A stretch of 64,000 nt of DNA from Bathynomus jamesi. Lineage: Eukaryota; Arthropoda; Malacostraca; Isopoda; Cirolanidae. The position numbers were made by a program, and so were the translations under genes. The stretch is taken from positions 67,001-131,000 of the forward strand of contig JAJOZX010001727.1 of NCBI GenBank assembly GCA_023014485.1, in the 5' to 3' direction. Positions 23,395-33,869 of this stretch are shown one piece after another. A model generated the notes under the pieces. That model made no database searches. It was not told where the DNA came from and was given only the letters and a program-made list of their open reading frames with translations. Every line of letters starts with the position of its first letter. The stretch's first letter is position 1.

Positions 23395-23411
23395 CCGGTT
23401 CTGAAGGACCA
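23395..23411 (-). promoter_or_regulatory. primer-binding site of element B
   Basis: On the minus strand TGGTCCTTCAGAACCGG directly follows the LTR end ...AACA. TGG pairs with the CCA tail of a tRNA. Confidence 0.75.
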
Positions 23412-23989
23412 TGTTATTTATTTATTTGTTGGGTTCAAAATCCCAGCTGAGCCGTGAATGGCCAGTTCAACCTACAGCCCAAGTTAGGCTAAAATTAAAA
23501 CTTACAGATTTGAGATCCTATTAGGTCCTACCTCAGGGTTGCTGACTCGATGTGGGCCTACCTTAGGCCTCAGTTGTATGAATTTAAGATAAAAACAAAA
23601 GGGGCACTATTTATGGTCTTCTTTCTCAACCTTGCAACAACAACACAACCTGGACTATTGCACGATGCAACAATCTTGTATCTAAACAACCAAACTGAAT
23701 TGCAAGAGAGCTCTCTATAAGACCACACCCTGTAAGTACGACGTTCCACAAACGAGTAGAAAGGACGCGCAGCGCCCCAAATGATGCCACCAGAGTGGCC
23801 AAACAATGATGCCACAAGAGCCCAAAAATGCTAGCTCTAAATTAAGTTACTTTTTCACTAACCTTACAATTATGAGATGGATATATATACACCTTAACTT
23901 AATATATACAAGCAATGCTGCATCAATCAGCTTAGTCATCATATCGCCTTGGGACAACAATGGTTCTTCCTCTTCTAGATTTTCTAACA
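23412..23989 (-). repeat. 5' LTR of element B
   Basis: 578 bp, TGTT...AACA when read on the minus strand, nearly identical to 16737-17329. Confidence 0.95.
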
Positions 23990-24428
23990 GGGCCCGCCCC
24001 TTTCCAATCTTAGCTTGCATAGCCTTTAGCTAGCAAAAGTTGAATATAGTTGTACAAAAATCTAAAATTAAAATAATTGATAAATAAGCATGTACCACTA
24101 CTAGTATGTAACTATATTAACACTGCTAAAAAGGCAAAATGTTTGGTCCAGCTAAAAGTGTGACGCATGCTAAGATCCCAGCTTCCCTTACTTTTTAATT
24201 TTTATTTTTATTTTTTATTTTTATATATATTGCAAATTACAATATGACAAAATATGAATTAGCGAAACCTTTTATTAAGATTTGAGATAAAAAAAAACAT
24301 ATAGCCCAATCAAATATACCAGTAAGGTAAGTGAAATTATTAAAATAGCAAAACCTTAAAAAGTAAAAACTCACATTAAACAATAAAAATTAATACTATG
24401 TTCAAGACACTAGATTCACAAGTTTAAA

Positions 24429-26408
24429 TCAAATTTTCGTCCATTGTGATGGATAAAAAGAAGCATCTCCCCCTCGCTTTGGTAGCAAAGTACTTCTTTT
24501 TTCTTCAAAAATATTTCCGTACTCGGAAAACATTCTTTCTGAGAAAACTGAAGATGCTGGTGTCACTAGCCATTTTAGAGCAATTTTCTTGAGAGATGGA
24601 AAGGCTTCTTCATTTTTCCAAATTTCAAGTGGAGATAGTCGTCTGTCTGATATGGGTTTTTTTGCATATTGCTCAATTTCCTCTGCTATTTCTGCAAATG
24701 AAGCCATCTTGCGGCTTTTTTTAAACTTTTTCTCACCAGGTATCTTTTCTGAATTTTCTTGTGTTAGTTCCCTGAAACAAGCAGAGAGTGGATCATCATC
24801 AAACTTTGCCTTTTTTCTTCCTGTTGAGGAGGAAGAAGAATTAGAATCGTCGCTGCTGTGAGCCTGTTCTTCAAAATATTTATATCTAATTTTCTCTAGG
24901 TTGTTTATTTCATTTATTTCTTCAATTAACCATGTCTTAATATTTTCCTTTTGTTGATCTTTGAAAAACAAAAATTTAAATCGTGGATCAATGACAGTTG
25001 CTAGAGCATACTTCCGATTTGTTAAGACATTTAGACACTTTCTTTTTTCATTGCTTTCATTGGCAAAAAATCGTGACCGCAATGACTTCAACAGTTCATC
25101 TTTTGTAGTTTGAACTCTTTGATCATCCTGGCCAATTTTTGAAAGAAACCTTTCAAGCGCGCACATGTTTGGGATAACAGTAGAGAGTAAACTATATTCT
25201 GTACTCATTTCTTGGGTGAGTTTAAAAAATGGCCGTAAAAGCTTTAAAAGATTTTCAATCAAGTGCCACTCATTAGATGAAATAACAAGTAATTCACTAT
25301 GATCAGCAAGGTATATTTGAACTGATTTTTTCAACTTAACCATACGTTCTAGCATCAAATAAGATGAGTTCCAGCGCGTTAAAACATCTTGTACCAATAG
25401 AAGAGGAACATGACCCTGTTGTGTTTGGAGAGCTTTAAATGCAGAAGTAGCCAGTGGGGAGTGGTTAAAATGTGTCACTAAACGTAAAATGTGTCACTAA
25501 ACGTCGACACTTTGCCAAAAGATCTTTTATAGATCGTTGAGCCATTAATGCATCATTCACCACTAGCTGTAGCAAATGAATTGAACAGTGAACAGAAGGT
25601 ATTTCCGCAAGGTCACATCCCAAAGCTATGTTAGAAGCTCCATCTCTGACCAATATATTACGCCTTGATCTGCCAATATTCCATGATTGCCACATAGATT
25701 GCAATTTGTCCGCTATATTAATTCCTGTATGCGATCCTGAAAAATGAGCTGAATGCAATACTGCATTACAATGAGTGTAGTCATTCATGATCCAATGACC
25801 TGACAAGGAAATGAATGATTCATTTGAAGAAAAGCAGGTCCAAATATCGGAAGTGAAGCTAATGTATTTCCTTTCTTTCAATTTATTCATCATAATTTCT
25901 TTGAGTTCTTCATAGATTTTGGGTATGACTTTTTCTGAAAAATATGTTCGATTTGGTACCAAATACCTTGGCTGTACGTGGGCCATCAGTCCTATAAAGC
26001 CATCTTGTTCAACTAAACTAAAAGGATGGTTGTCCAATGCCATCATTAATCCTATCTTTTTATGTAAAGCTTGAGCTTTTGAGTCATTTATATCCCATAT
26101 TTTCTTAAAGGAAAAACTTTCTTCTAACGTGAGTTGCTTTTCCATGGCAACTAATTTTTTCTCCTTCGGAGCCATTGAGGTGGTCGCTATAGGTTGATTT
26201 GATTTTCAGATGATTTGTTAAGTTGAGACACTTCTTTATATTCTTTTGAATGCAGCATCTTTGCATGATTGTGCAAAGGTTTTGTGCTATAGCACCTAGC
26301 ACCCAATTTCTCTGATCCCCTTTTAATCTGTTTGGAACATAGGGAGCAAATAGCTATCGTTGGATTAGTTTCATGTATTGTAAATATTTTCCAAATAAAA
26401 CTAGCCAT
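24429..26408 (-). pseudogene. hAT transposase (BED finger plus RNase H-like plus dimer domain)
   Basis: The N-terminal frame 26408-26187 has a BED-type zinc finger (CSLCSKQIKRG...HNHAKMLH). The middle frame 26175-25465 has the RNase H-like start (YISFTSDIWTCFSSNESFIS, first catalytic Asp region) and CHSIHLLQLVVNDAL-like sequence. The last frame 25478-24429 contains QDVLTRWNSSYLMLERM, the long insertion domain and the hAT dimerisation signature ALKWLVTPASSVFSERMFS. The parts lie in different frames: one junction is near 26180 (frameshift or small intron), the other is caused by a 19-bp duplication. It would otherwise be complete, at about 650 residues. Confidence 0.92.
25467..25504. repeat. 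19-bp tandem duplication causing a frameshift
   Basis: AAAATGTGTCACTAAACGT occurs twice in a row (25467-25485, 25486-25504). As 19 is not a multiple of three it breaks the transposase frame just here. Confidence 0.95.
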
Positions 26409-26740
26409 TTTAGGGGGTAAATAATGTTAAAATATTGCTGTAAGCCTGTAACTAATACTAACTAGCTATATAGCTATATGATTTAGGCAATGAAACAATC
26501 CTGAAAAGGATAAAATATAGGTAATTAGTAAAGTTATTGAAAGATAGCTATAATTTACATCAAATAGTGATTAAAATTTGATAGTATAGTCAATTAGTCA
26601 AGTAATAGCTAAATAATAATATATAAAAAATTATGAATTATTTGAATGATATTATCCGGTATCCGGCCGGATATTTTTTTTATTATCCGGCTATCCGGTA
26701 TCCGGTCGGATAGTAAAAAATACTATCCGGCACACCCCTA

Positions 26741-26798
26741 CTACTCAGTGGACCATTTTTGTTACCTCCCAACTACCCACACGTATCAGTTTTCCATA
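26741..26798 (-). repeat. solo LTR of family A, right part
   Basis: Matches the LTR start (TATGGAAAACTGA on the minus strand). Its first 8 bases are the hAT target duplication; CTTTA follows at 26799. Confidence 0.9.
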
Positions 26799-26898
26799 CT
26801 TTAACTTTTGAAACTACCCGCCCTTTAATGCAAATTCATGTTACCAAAATACCTATCCAACCTGTTCTAAACATATTAACTGAAGTGCTTGTCACGAC

Positions 26899-27180
26899 CA
26901 GGGCCGTAACTAGGGTTTAGAAATTAGTGAGGTCCAGATTTTTTTCGAGCGCGGCGGGACGAGCAAAATTCAGACCAAAATGACATCTACAAACACAACC
27001 CAAGCTATACACTAAACACAAAACCCTTGTCTATAATTAAATACTATACAAAGGGACCTGTTAGCAAAAATACTTTTATTAAAGCTGCAGCAATATTTCA
27101 CGGTTCAGTCTCTTTTTTTTTTTTAGGAAATAATTACCGAGGTCTGGACCTCGGTGACCTCATAGGTAGTTACGGCCATG
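26899..27180. mobile_element. hAT MITE with CAGGGCCGTAACTA ends
   Basis: 282 bp. Ends CAGGGCCGTAACTAGG and TAGTTACGGCCATG. The 8-bp duplication GTCACGAC is perfect (26891-26898, 27181-27188). It is inserted in the 3' end of the CR1-like element or its edge. Confidence 0.95.
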
Positions 27181-27538
27181 GTCACGACCCCCGCGGGTAG
27201 ACTATTCCACCTCTCGACTATCTTATAGGTGAAGAAGCCCCCTCGCAACGTTTGTCCCAAATCTTTTACCCCTTATTTTAAAACCAATGTTTCTCGTAAT
27301 GTTCCTATTGTCCATGTTAAGAACTTCTCATAATTTACGTTGTCAAAACAATTTAAAACTGTGAACACCTGAATTAATTCGCCTCTTAAACGTCGAGTTT
27401 CAAGCGTATACAAATTCACCTCTTTGAGTCTGTCTTTACCACGTAAGGTTGGAATAAGCTATGTTGCGTGACGCTGAACCCTTTCTATCATTTTTATATC
27501 CTTCTTCATATTGGACGACCAAAACTGTACAATATATT

Positions 27539-28260
27539 CTAGATGAGAGACCTAACAAGCGACTTATATAATGGCAAAACAATATCTTTAGATTTACATT
27601 CAAAATTACGAAAAATAAAATCCAATACTGTATTAGTTTTACTGCTCACGACTGAACATTGTTTTGAGAACTTTAAATGTTTAGTAACAGTAACACCTAA
27701 ACCTTTTACCACAGAGGCTTCATTTAACACACTATTTCACACAGTGTAGTTAATTTTACTGTTGTGGTAACCTATATGCATGACTTTACATTTACCTACT
27801 TTAAATTTCATTTGCCACTTACTAGACCACTCGGATCACCTGAAGATCAGGGCCCCCAGCCTTCTCTAGTTAGCCTTATAAGGCTAACTAACGAAAATAT
27901 CACGACCTAACCTAATCAATCGTTAGGTCAACTGTACGTCCTTGACGATTGGTTAGGTTAGGTCGTGATATTTTCGTTAGTTAGCCTTATAAAGTTAACT
28001 AAAGAAGGCTGGGGGCCCTGATCTTCAGGTGATCCTACCACTCTACTAAATTGTAGACGCTGTAGATTCTCTCTGTCTAATAAACTAATTGCTTTATTCC
28101 CAATTTTAGTATCGTCGACAAATTTAGAAATTTTACTCACTAAATTGCCATCAAGATCGTTAACGTATATTATGAAAAGGATTGATCTCAAAACGGATCC
28201 TTGCGGAACACCACTAGTTACATTAGCCCACCTGACTTTTTCCCATTAATTACTACCCTC
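27539..28260 (-). pseudogene. CR1-like reverse transcriptase, 3' half
   Basis: 28260-27958 on the minus strand reads GVPQGSVLRSILFIIYVNDL and KISKFVDDTKIGN, the catalytic box with FVDD where FADD is usual. After the foldback MITE, 27730-27539 reads GLGVTVTKHLKFSKQCSVV and LPLYKSLVRSLI, the conserved C-terminal block. At least one stop is present upstream (after NWLTGRTEGSN). Confidence 0.85.
27833..28035. mobile_element. foldback MITE (near-perfect palindrome)
   Basis: Arms of about 88 bp, nearly identical, around a loop of about 25 bases. Ends GGATCACCTGAAGATCAGGG and its complement. Flanks GACCACTC (27825-27832) and TACCACTC (28036-28043) match at seven of eight bases, a likely 8-bp duplication. 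Confidence 0.85.
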
Positions 28261-28569
28261 TGTTCTACCAGTTAACCAATTAATTACACTGGGCAACACG
28301 TATTTTATTGAATGATATCTGACACTTGATTCTAGGTAATTTGGGTGCGCTGAATACAAATTTCAACTCGGTTTGGCTCTATCAGGTCCTGATTCGTGTC
28401 GACAGCCTATGTGCCATTTTCCAGATTTTTCAAATTAGGACTAAAAAATTAAGTCATGTGTTAAATTTTTTTTTCAAGTTTCATGAATACAAGCAGTTCA
28501 AACTACAGTAAAATTACATTATAACGATAGAAATGACTTAAAATAAAAAAACAAACAGATATGAAGCTT

Positions 28570-30661
28570 TCACTGTGGCAAAAATTTTCTTTTGTAAGAC
28601 TTTCTAGCGTATTTGCTTGTTGATGGCAGGTCTCTTTTCAAGCACCAGCAGTAATCAGCCATCATGTGGGAATCCCAGCGGCCTTGGTACCGTTCCTCCA
28701 TAATTTTGATATCTTGGTGGAATCTCTCCCCTTGTTCGTCACTTACATCACCTAAATTACTTGGAAATTGGTCAAGATGGCTATTCAAAAAATGCATTTT
28801 TATGCTCATATTGCAACCTAACTCTTTGTAGTCCCTTAAAAGTTTTTTTACGATTTCTTCGTAGTTATCTGCCCTATAATTGCCTAAAAAGTTTTCTATC
28901 AAGTCCACGAATGAGAACCAGCCATTTTTTTCGCGTTCATTCATGACATTAGGAAAATTGCTGTCTTTAATCATTGTTCTTATTTGTGGACCGTCGAAAA
29001 TTCCCGCCTTGATTTTTTCATAACTTAAACTTGGAAATTTTGAAGTTATGTATTTGAAACACTCGCCGTTCGTATCTAAAGCTTTTACATATTGTTTAAT
29101 GAGGCCTAGTTTTATATGCAGAGGAGGAAATATGATTTTATCTCTGCTCACTAAAGGTAGATTAATTACGTTTTTTTCTCCGACAGTAAGTGATGTTCGT
29201 GCTGGCCAGATTTGTTTGAAATAATGTTCTTCCTTGGCTCTGCTGTCCCATAAGCAAAGGAAGCAGGGATATTTAGTATACCCTCCTTGTTGTCCTAGCA
29301 GAAAATTAACCATTTTTAAGTCAACACATATGATCCACTCGTGCTCCCTATATTTGATAAGATTTAAAACCTTTTCTATATGTTCATACTTTTCTTTTAA
29401 TTTTGTTGAGTGCCCAATCGGTATCGAGCCGTATAGATTGCCATTATGCAACAACACACACTTAAGACTTCTTTTCGAACTGTCTAAAAACAAGCGCCAA
29501 TCATTTGCATCGTAAGACTCAACCCCCATCTTCTTTAACAAACCAACTATGTCGCAGCAATATACTAAACTATCCTCTGTTCTAAAATATTTAACAAGTT
29601 CTTCTTCTCTTTTTCTGTAAAATGAAATGTATGTGTTTGCAGTGGCGGTCCTAGCTTACATGACGCCCTGGGCGAACCTCACCTTCAGCGCCCCCCCCCT
29701 GTTCGCCAACACACACACATTCGAATCCCCCCAAAATAAAGGACAGACATAACTCTTTCACAAAATAACTTTTTATTGGACTAATTGTTGGAACTTCAGA
29801 ACCAAAACAAAGACTCAAATTTCTGAATTTTACAAATCCTTCATCACGTAAATAGAATAACTCACTTAAGAGAATGTAATTATGATACTATGAACAGGAA
29901 AAATACAAATTAAATTGCACAACTGCCATAAATAAACTAGAGAATCAAATTTCTAAATTGTACAAATGCTCTATCACATAAATAGAATAAGACACTTAAG
30001 AGAGGGTAATTATTATGCTACACTTTGAACAAGAAACAAAATAAATTGCACCACAGCACAACTGCCATCTAAAGCCTGACTCTTCTTACCTTCCTTGATG
30101 CAAAGTCATTGATCTTTTATTATTTATTTTATTTTATTTGTTATTTTTATTTATTTCTTTATTTATTTATTCTTATTTTTATTTTTATTTTTTTTGCAGG
30201 CGCTCATGCCGCCCCTCCACAAATGCCGCCCTGTGCGGCTGCCCATATTGCCCATATGAGGAACCGCCACTGTGTGTTTGAAGTAAGCAAGTTTTTCTCT
30301 TTAAGTCTTGAAGCTAAAATTTCCGCAGCCTTTTTTGGCAAATTTAGATCCCTTACAAGATCATTCAACTCGGCCTGGTTAAACTTTTGCGGATCGTTTT
30401 GACTTTCAAATACGCTGGGGTCAAAATCGGTGTCTGACTCCTCAAAGTGCATAGCAATATTTTCAGGAACATCTTCAACTAATTCTTGAGTTGGCAGACC
30501 CTTAAATTTTGGAATGGGGATCTCATTTGAATGTAGCACAGGTCGTATCGCGGTGTCGAAATTTGGGTACTCGATACAATGTTTATTTTTCTTAGTGAAG
30601 CCCGAAGTCTTGACAAAGCAAAGGTAGCAATCGGTCTCGTGGTTAGTAGGCTCTCGCCACA
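28570..30661 (-). CDS. zinc-finger/GERFHQD-type transposon protein, exon 2 (holds a MITE)
   Basis: The acceptor TTTCCATATCAG|GTGTGG at 30661 joins exon 1 to give PM-VWREPTNHETDCYLC, a further Cys pair. After an acidic linker the frame reaches KEKNLLTSNT, is broken by a 633-bp MITE (29640-30272), and resumes as YISFYRKREEELVKYF. The C-terminal part reads DWRLFLDSSKRSLKCVLLHN, IICVDLKMVNFLLGQQGG, PCFLCLWDSR with a later His, FPPLHIKLGLIKQYVKALD, FLNSHLDQFPSNLGDVSD and EQGERFHQDIKIMEERYQG. The spaced Asp, Asp, CxxC/H and Glu residues recall DDE transposases with a zinc insert, but this is inference. Without the MITE the frame is open to its stop at 28570. Confidence 0.75.
29640..30272. mobile_element. 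hAT MITE in the transposon protein gene
   Basis: 633 bp with ends CAGTGGCGGTCCTAG and GGAACCGCCACTG and a perfect 8-bp duplication TGTGTTTG (29632-29639, 30273-30280). Removing the element and one duplication copy restores the reading frame of the host protein (SNT|YISFY). Confidence 0.95.
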
Positions 30662-30897
30662 CCTGATATGGAAAAAAAATTGTAAAGCGTTAACAAAAGC
30701 GACGAGAGACTTGTTTTTATGAATTTTATCAAAAGTTATCACCCAAACATTTAACATTTCTATGTGTTTCAACCTTATGCAATATTTGAGATTCTTATAA
30801 ACATTTTCTGTAAATTTTTGTTTATGTACCTAAGTTACAATTACATTTAGGTAAGTTACAGTATACTAGTGATTAAATTACGTAGTTTTATGAAATC

Positions 30898-31186
30898 ATA
30901 AACTTACCATCGGAACTCCAAAAGGTATTTTTGAATCCGAACCCTTCGTCCAATGTCGCAGTCTTTCAATGCATATAGTGCAGGCTTTATGTGGAGCCCA
31001 CGATTTATCTTGGTCCCCCAGTTTTATGCCAAAATAAGCTAAGTAAGCTCTTTTTACGAAGTCAGTTATATTTGCTCGTTGATGTGGAAGTGTAAAATTT
31101 CCACATATATAACAGAAGGAATCAGGGTTGTTTTTGCATTTGAACTTTCTAGTGCTTGATGACATATTGCTTGATTGTTCTGCCAA
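30898..31186 (-). CDS. zinc-finger/GERFHQD-type transposon protein, exon 1
   Basis: Starts MAEQSSNMSSSTRKFKCKNN. It has a first pair of zinc ligands (CYICGNFTLPHQRANI), a conserved block AYLAYFGIKLGDQDKSWAPH and a second pair (CTICIERLRHW). It ends at CCGATG|GTAAGT, a good donor, giving PFGVPM|V. The same block is found in the second copy at 62967. It probably binds DNA, perhaps the element ends. The family was not recognised by name. Confidence 0.8.
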
Positions 31187-31949
31187 TTTGTAAAGGTATT
31201 TAAAGCCCTTAATTCATATAAATTTAAGAAAATCTGAAATATAAACACAAAAATTAGTTTAAATAGGTACTTATTTTGAAATAGGTACTTACAATCTATG
31301 AAATTAAACTAGAAACACGGATGAGTAGGTACAATATAAATTACGTCTAATTAAATCAACTATATTAAATTACGATGACAAAATTACTCACTAAATCATA
31401 TGCCAATTCAAAATTATGTTAATGCCCAAACTTAATTAACTAACTCAACTGACTGACTGACTGACTGACTGATTGAATTGACTGATTAACTCTGGAAACG
31501 AGTCGCTTTTATATATTTTAGTTGTCCCTCTAGAATAATCTACAGAGAACAGGAACGCTCGAGAAAATTTTAGAATTCTATGATATTTTTAGCTTAATTT
31601 ACTAATATTAAAATGGGTTAAAAATGACAAAATTAAAAATATTTTTAGGGTGTTACATATAAAAATATACATAATACAACAATACCATAACAATAGGTAC
31701 AAATACCTAGATAAAAACCTAGTTGCATAATGTGTAACTGCAAAAAGACAGCGAGTATTGAGAAAAAAACCTTTTTATGAATACGACGAAAGAGGAGGGG
31801 TGTTGAGCAAAATCAGGACCTGATAGAGCAAAACCGAGTAAACATTCGTGCTCAGCGCACCCAAATTACCTAGAACTAACTGTCAAATCTAATTCAATAG
31901 ACAAAAAGTTGAAATTTGTTCCCCAGTGTTATCAATCCAATTAAGAACT

Positions 31950-32190
31950 TAACCAGTTATTCCGTGAGCTTTAGGTTTTTCCATTAATCGTTTATGGGGG
32001 ACTTTGTCAAACGCCTTTTGGAAATCTAAATATATTATATCTACCGCTCTACTAATCATAAATACCGATGACTTGATAAAAAAATTCCAATTAATTTGTT
32101 AAACAAGACTTATTTCTACGAAACCCAAGCTGACTTTGTTTTATGTTATTGCTTTCAAGTACCCGCACCACCTCTCAATTTACCACTTCT
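31950..32190 (-). pseudogene. CR1-like reverse transcriptase, 5' half
   Basis: On the minus strand: QLGFRRNKSCLTN, a stop, LEFFYQVIGIYD, then VDIIYLDFQKAFDKVPHKRL and KAHGITG. These are the fingers and the first catalytic Asp box of a CR1-like polymerase; the rest follows at 28260. Confidence 0.85.
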
Positions 32191-32237
32191 ATCCTTATTA
32201 GTTTATAACCTATTCTTTACGTTACTACAGAGACGTC

Positions 32238-32312
32238 TAGTGATGCACCGGAGGGCCGGAACCTCCGGCTTAGTGTTTTTTCCTCCGGCCAATTGAGTTA
32301 TTTCAGTATTTA

Positions 32313-32353
<41 letters not shown>

Positions 32354-32821
32354 TCCATCGTCTCATCTATTTAGGGTCTATATATTATAGTCCTGCTATT
32401 TTAAATTATTAAGTCTTTAATAACTTAAACTTTATAAAAGTCGACTTTCTATGCTTTGTGTGTGCTAATTTCTCTAAAAATTCCCATTGAACAGAATATC
32501 CTCTGGTTATGAAACTTATGATGTCTTGCTGAATGCTGAGTAAAGTGGCCAGTATCAAATCAATTATTAATACAATCACTGATCACTCATAAAATAAATT
32601 ATTATTACAGTCATCTGAGAACTGAAATATTCGGATAGGTGCAGAAATGAGGTTTTATATTTTTATAGAATTAAAACTAAAAGTTGTCAGAATTGAGTTT
32701 GGTGTACTTGGCACCTCCGGCCAGAGGCCAGAGTTTAGTGAGACCTCCGGCCGGAGCAGGAGGTTTTCTAAAATGGCCGGAACTCCTGCTCGGCCGGAGC
32801 CGGAGCTCCGGTGCATCACTA
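32238..32821. mobile_element. hAT element, non-autonomous, TAGTGATGCACCGGA ends
   Basis: 584 bp. Ends TAGTGATGCACCGGA / TCCGGTGCATCACTA. The 8-bp duplication GAGACGTC is perfect (32230-32237, 32822-32829). Subterminal repeats of CCTCCGGCC(A/G)GAG type flank both ends. (TG)n lies at about 32313-32351. No transposase. Confidence 0.95.
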
Positions 32822-33027
32822 GAGACGTCAACCTTGAAGTATGAAAATCCGTGAGATTTTGCCCCATTTTGCCTGTGCCTGATTTTGATAACTGGAAACA
32901 TATCCCACATAAGAGTTTGAGACTTAAAATCCTTGAGAGTTTACATGTTGGTTACTATTGGTTCTTCTATACGCGTTGTTTCCCCGAGTTACATTTCCTT
33001 TGATAAACACTTCTCCTCAGTGTAGGC

Positions 33028-33248
33028 TTGATGATGATGATGATGAGGGGGTTGTTCAACCTCCTTCACATCTAAGGTCGTATGACGGAAAGAACCCACA
33101 GCTTTACACTGGATCCGAACCACGGGTTGCTACATAATCTGGACGCAGAGGACGGTCTCCTATCCAACTACTACTGATACTCAGTGTCGGTAAATTTAGC
33201 TGATCGACGGGAAGCAGTGTTACGATCCTGGCTACGACGCGCCGTAGT
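33028..33248 (-). mobile_element. 5S-rRNA-derived SINE, complete copy
   Basis: Flanked by a perfect 13-bp duplication CCTCAGTGTAGGC (33015-33027, 33249-33261), typical of LINE-driven insertion. On the minus strand it has the 5S-like head with AGTAGTTGGATAGGAGACCG, the GACCTTAGATGTGAAGGAGG tail and a CATCAT-type 3' end. This is the best copy for defining the family. Confidence 0.93.
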
Positions 33249-33261
33249 CCTCAGTGTAGGC

Positions 33262-33529
33262 CTAATTCTTTCGTGTGACTTGTCTACCTTTCTACTAAAT
33301 TAACTATAATATACTCGTATATTAATTTACACTTTTAATTGTTAATCTTTGTCCTATTACTGTTGAGCAAATATTTAACTAAAATCTATAGTTGTGAATT
33401 AATCAATAAAACAAAATCCCTTTACCATATTATTTATTTTCAATCCTAAAATAGTTCAGATTTTCTCTACATAATAACTGTATGACCACTGCATAGTGTG
33501 TGTGTATGTGTGTATATCAGTATATATAT
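33262..33529. other. unassigned spacer
   Basis: AT-rich sequence without recognisable features, ending in a (TG)n/(TA)n stretch at 33497-33532. Confidence 0.5.
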
Positions 33530-33532
33530 ATA

Positions 33533-33694
33533 TGAAAATTATTTCACGAAAGTGACACGTGAAAATATTTATGATGAATAAAACCACGAAGAGAAAAGAA
33601 ACACAAAGTGGTGCTCAAGCGCTTTCCTGAGGATGTCATTAGACGAAAGCGCTTGAGCACCACTTTGTGTTTCTTTACCCTTCGTGGTTTTATT

Positions 33695-33743
<49 letters not shown>

Positions 33744-33745
33744 TA
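33533..33745. mobile_element. PLE terminal repeats, head-to-head, with (TA)n
   Basis: Inverted repeat with ~55-bp arms (about 33571-33626 and 33643-33700). Each arm carries GAAAGCGCTTGAGCACCAC and ...CGTGGTTTTATTCATCAT; the centre reads CTGAGGATGTCATTAGAC. The same unit occurs at 14501-14575, 55033-55212 and, as a relative, 44640-44735 and 59098-59210. It is taken as the terminal repeat of PLEs because one copy ends the PLE at 13330-14530. Confidence 0.7.
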
Positions 33746-33869
33746 TGGCAGCAAAGCCTACATGTTGTACTGCGGCCCACAGCCAAAATAAGTTTGAGAC
33801 CAGTGATCTATAGCTTTAACATTAAATAACAATGCCGCACGAAATATCTGAAATGTTATATGCCATTAA

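Larger units (their letters stand above)
16737..23989 (-). mobile_element. BEL/Pao LTR retrotransposon, element B
   Basis: Minus-strand element with LTRs at 23412-23989 (5') and 16737-17329 (3') and a perfect 5-bp duplication GGGCC at 16732-16736 and 23990-23994. Internal order is gag, zinc knuckles, protease, reverse transcriptase, RNase H, integrase. It is a different family from element A: the LTRs share no sequence. Breaks in the frames and a MITE in gag make it defective. Confidence 0.96.
16613..26740 (-). mobile_element. hAT transposon (10.1 kb including a nested BEL/Pao)
   Basis: TIRs are TAGGGATGTGCCGGATA (left) and TATCCGGCACACCCCTA (right). The 8-bp duplication CTACTCAG is perfect (16605-16612 and 26741-26748). 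Both subterminal regions carry repeated palindromes such as TATCCGGCCGGATA, likely transposase sites. The transposase is on the minus strand at 24429-26408. About 7.25 kb of the length is BEL/Pao element B. Confidence 0.95.
28287..31928 (-). mobile_element. DNA transposon with CACTG termini, unassigned family
   Basis: Ends CACTGGGCAACA (28287) and TGTTCCCCAGTG (to 31928) are inverted; similarity continues inward through TCTAGGTAATTTGGGTGCGC and CTCTATCAGGTCCTGATT, for about 110 bases with gaps. CACTG ends are typical of the CMC (CACTA/Mirage/Chapaev) superfamily. TTA is present on both outer sides (28284-28286, 31929-31931), a possible 3-bp duplication, but the empty site cannot be rebuilt with certainty. 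It encodes one spliced zinc-finger protein on the minus strand. Confidence 0.8.
27189..32230 (-). mobile_element. CR1-like non-LTR retrotransposon, split
   Basis: A minus-strand LINE interrupted by a foldback MITE (27833-28035) and by a 3.6-kb transposon (28287-31928). Protein pieces on either side of the large insert join in order: GFRRNKSCLTN, then LDFQKAFDKVPHKRLM, then (after the insert) NWLTGRTEG, PQGSVLRSILFIIYVNDLD and the C-terminal region. It is 5'-truncated near 32230 by a hAT element. Confidence 0.85.

Noticed and set aside
31426..31486. (TGAC)n-like tract near 31450 as a CRISPR or regulatory array
   Set aside because: Short simple repeat, ACTGACTGACTG, with no spacers.
32647..32910. 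Arg/Pro/Gly-rich frames at the end of the hAT element at 32238
   Set aside because: Produced by the repeated CCGGAG motif of the subterminal region, open in several frames at once.
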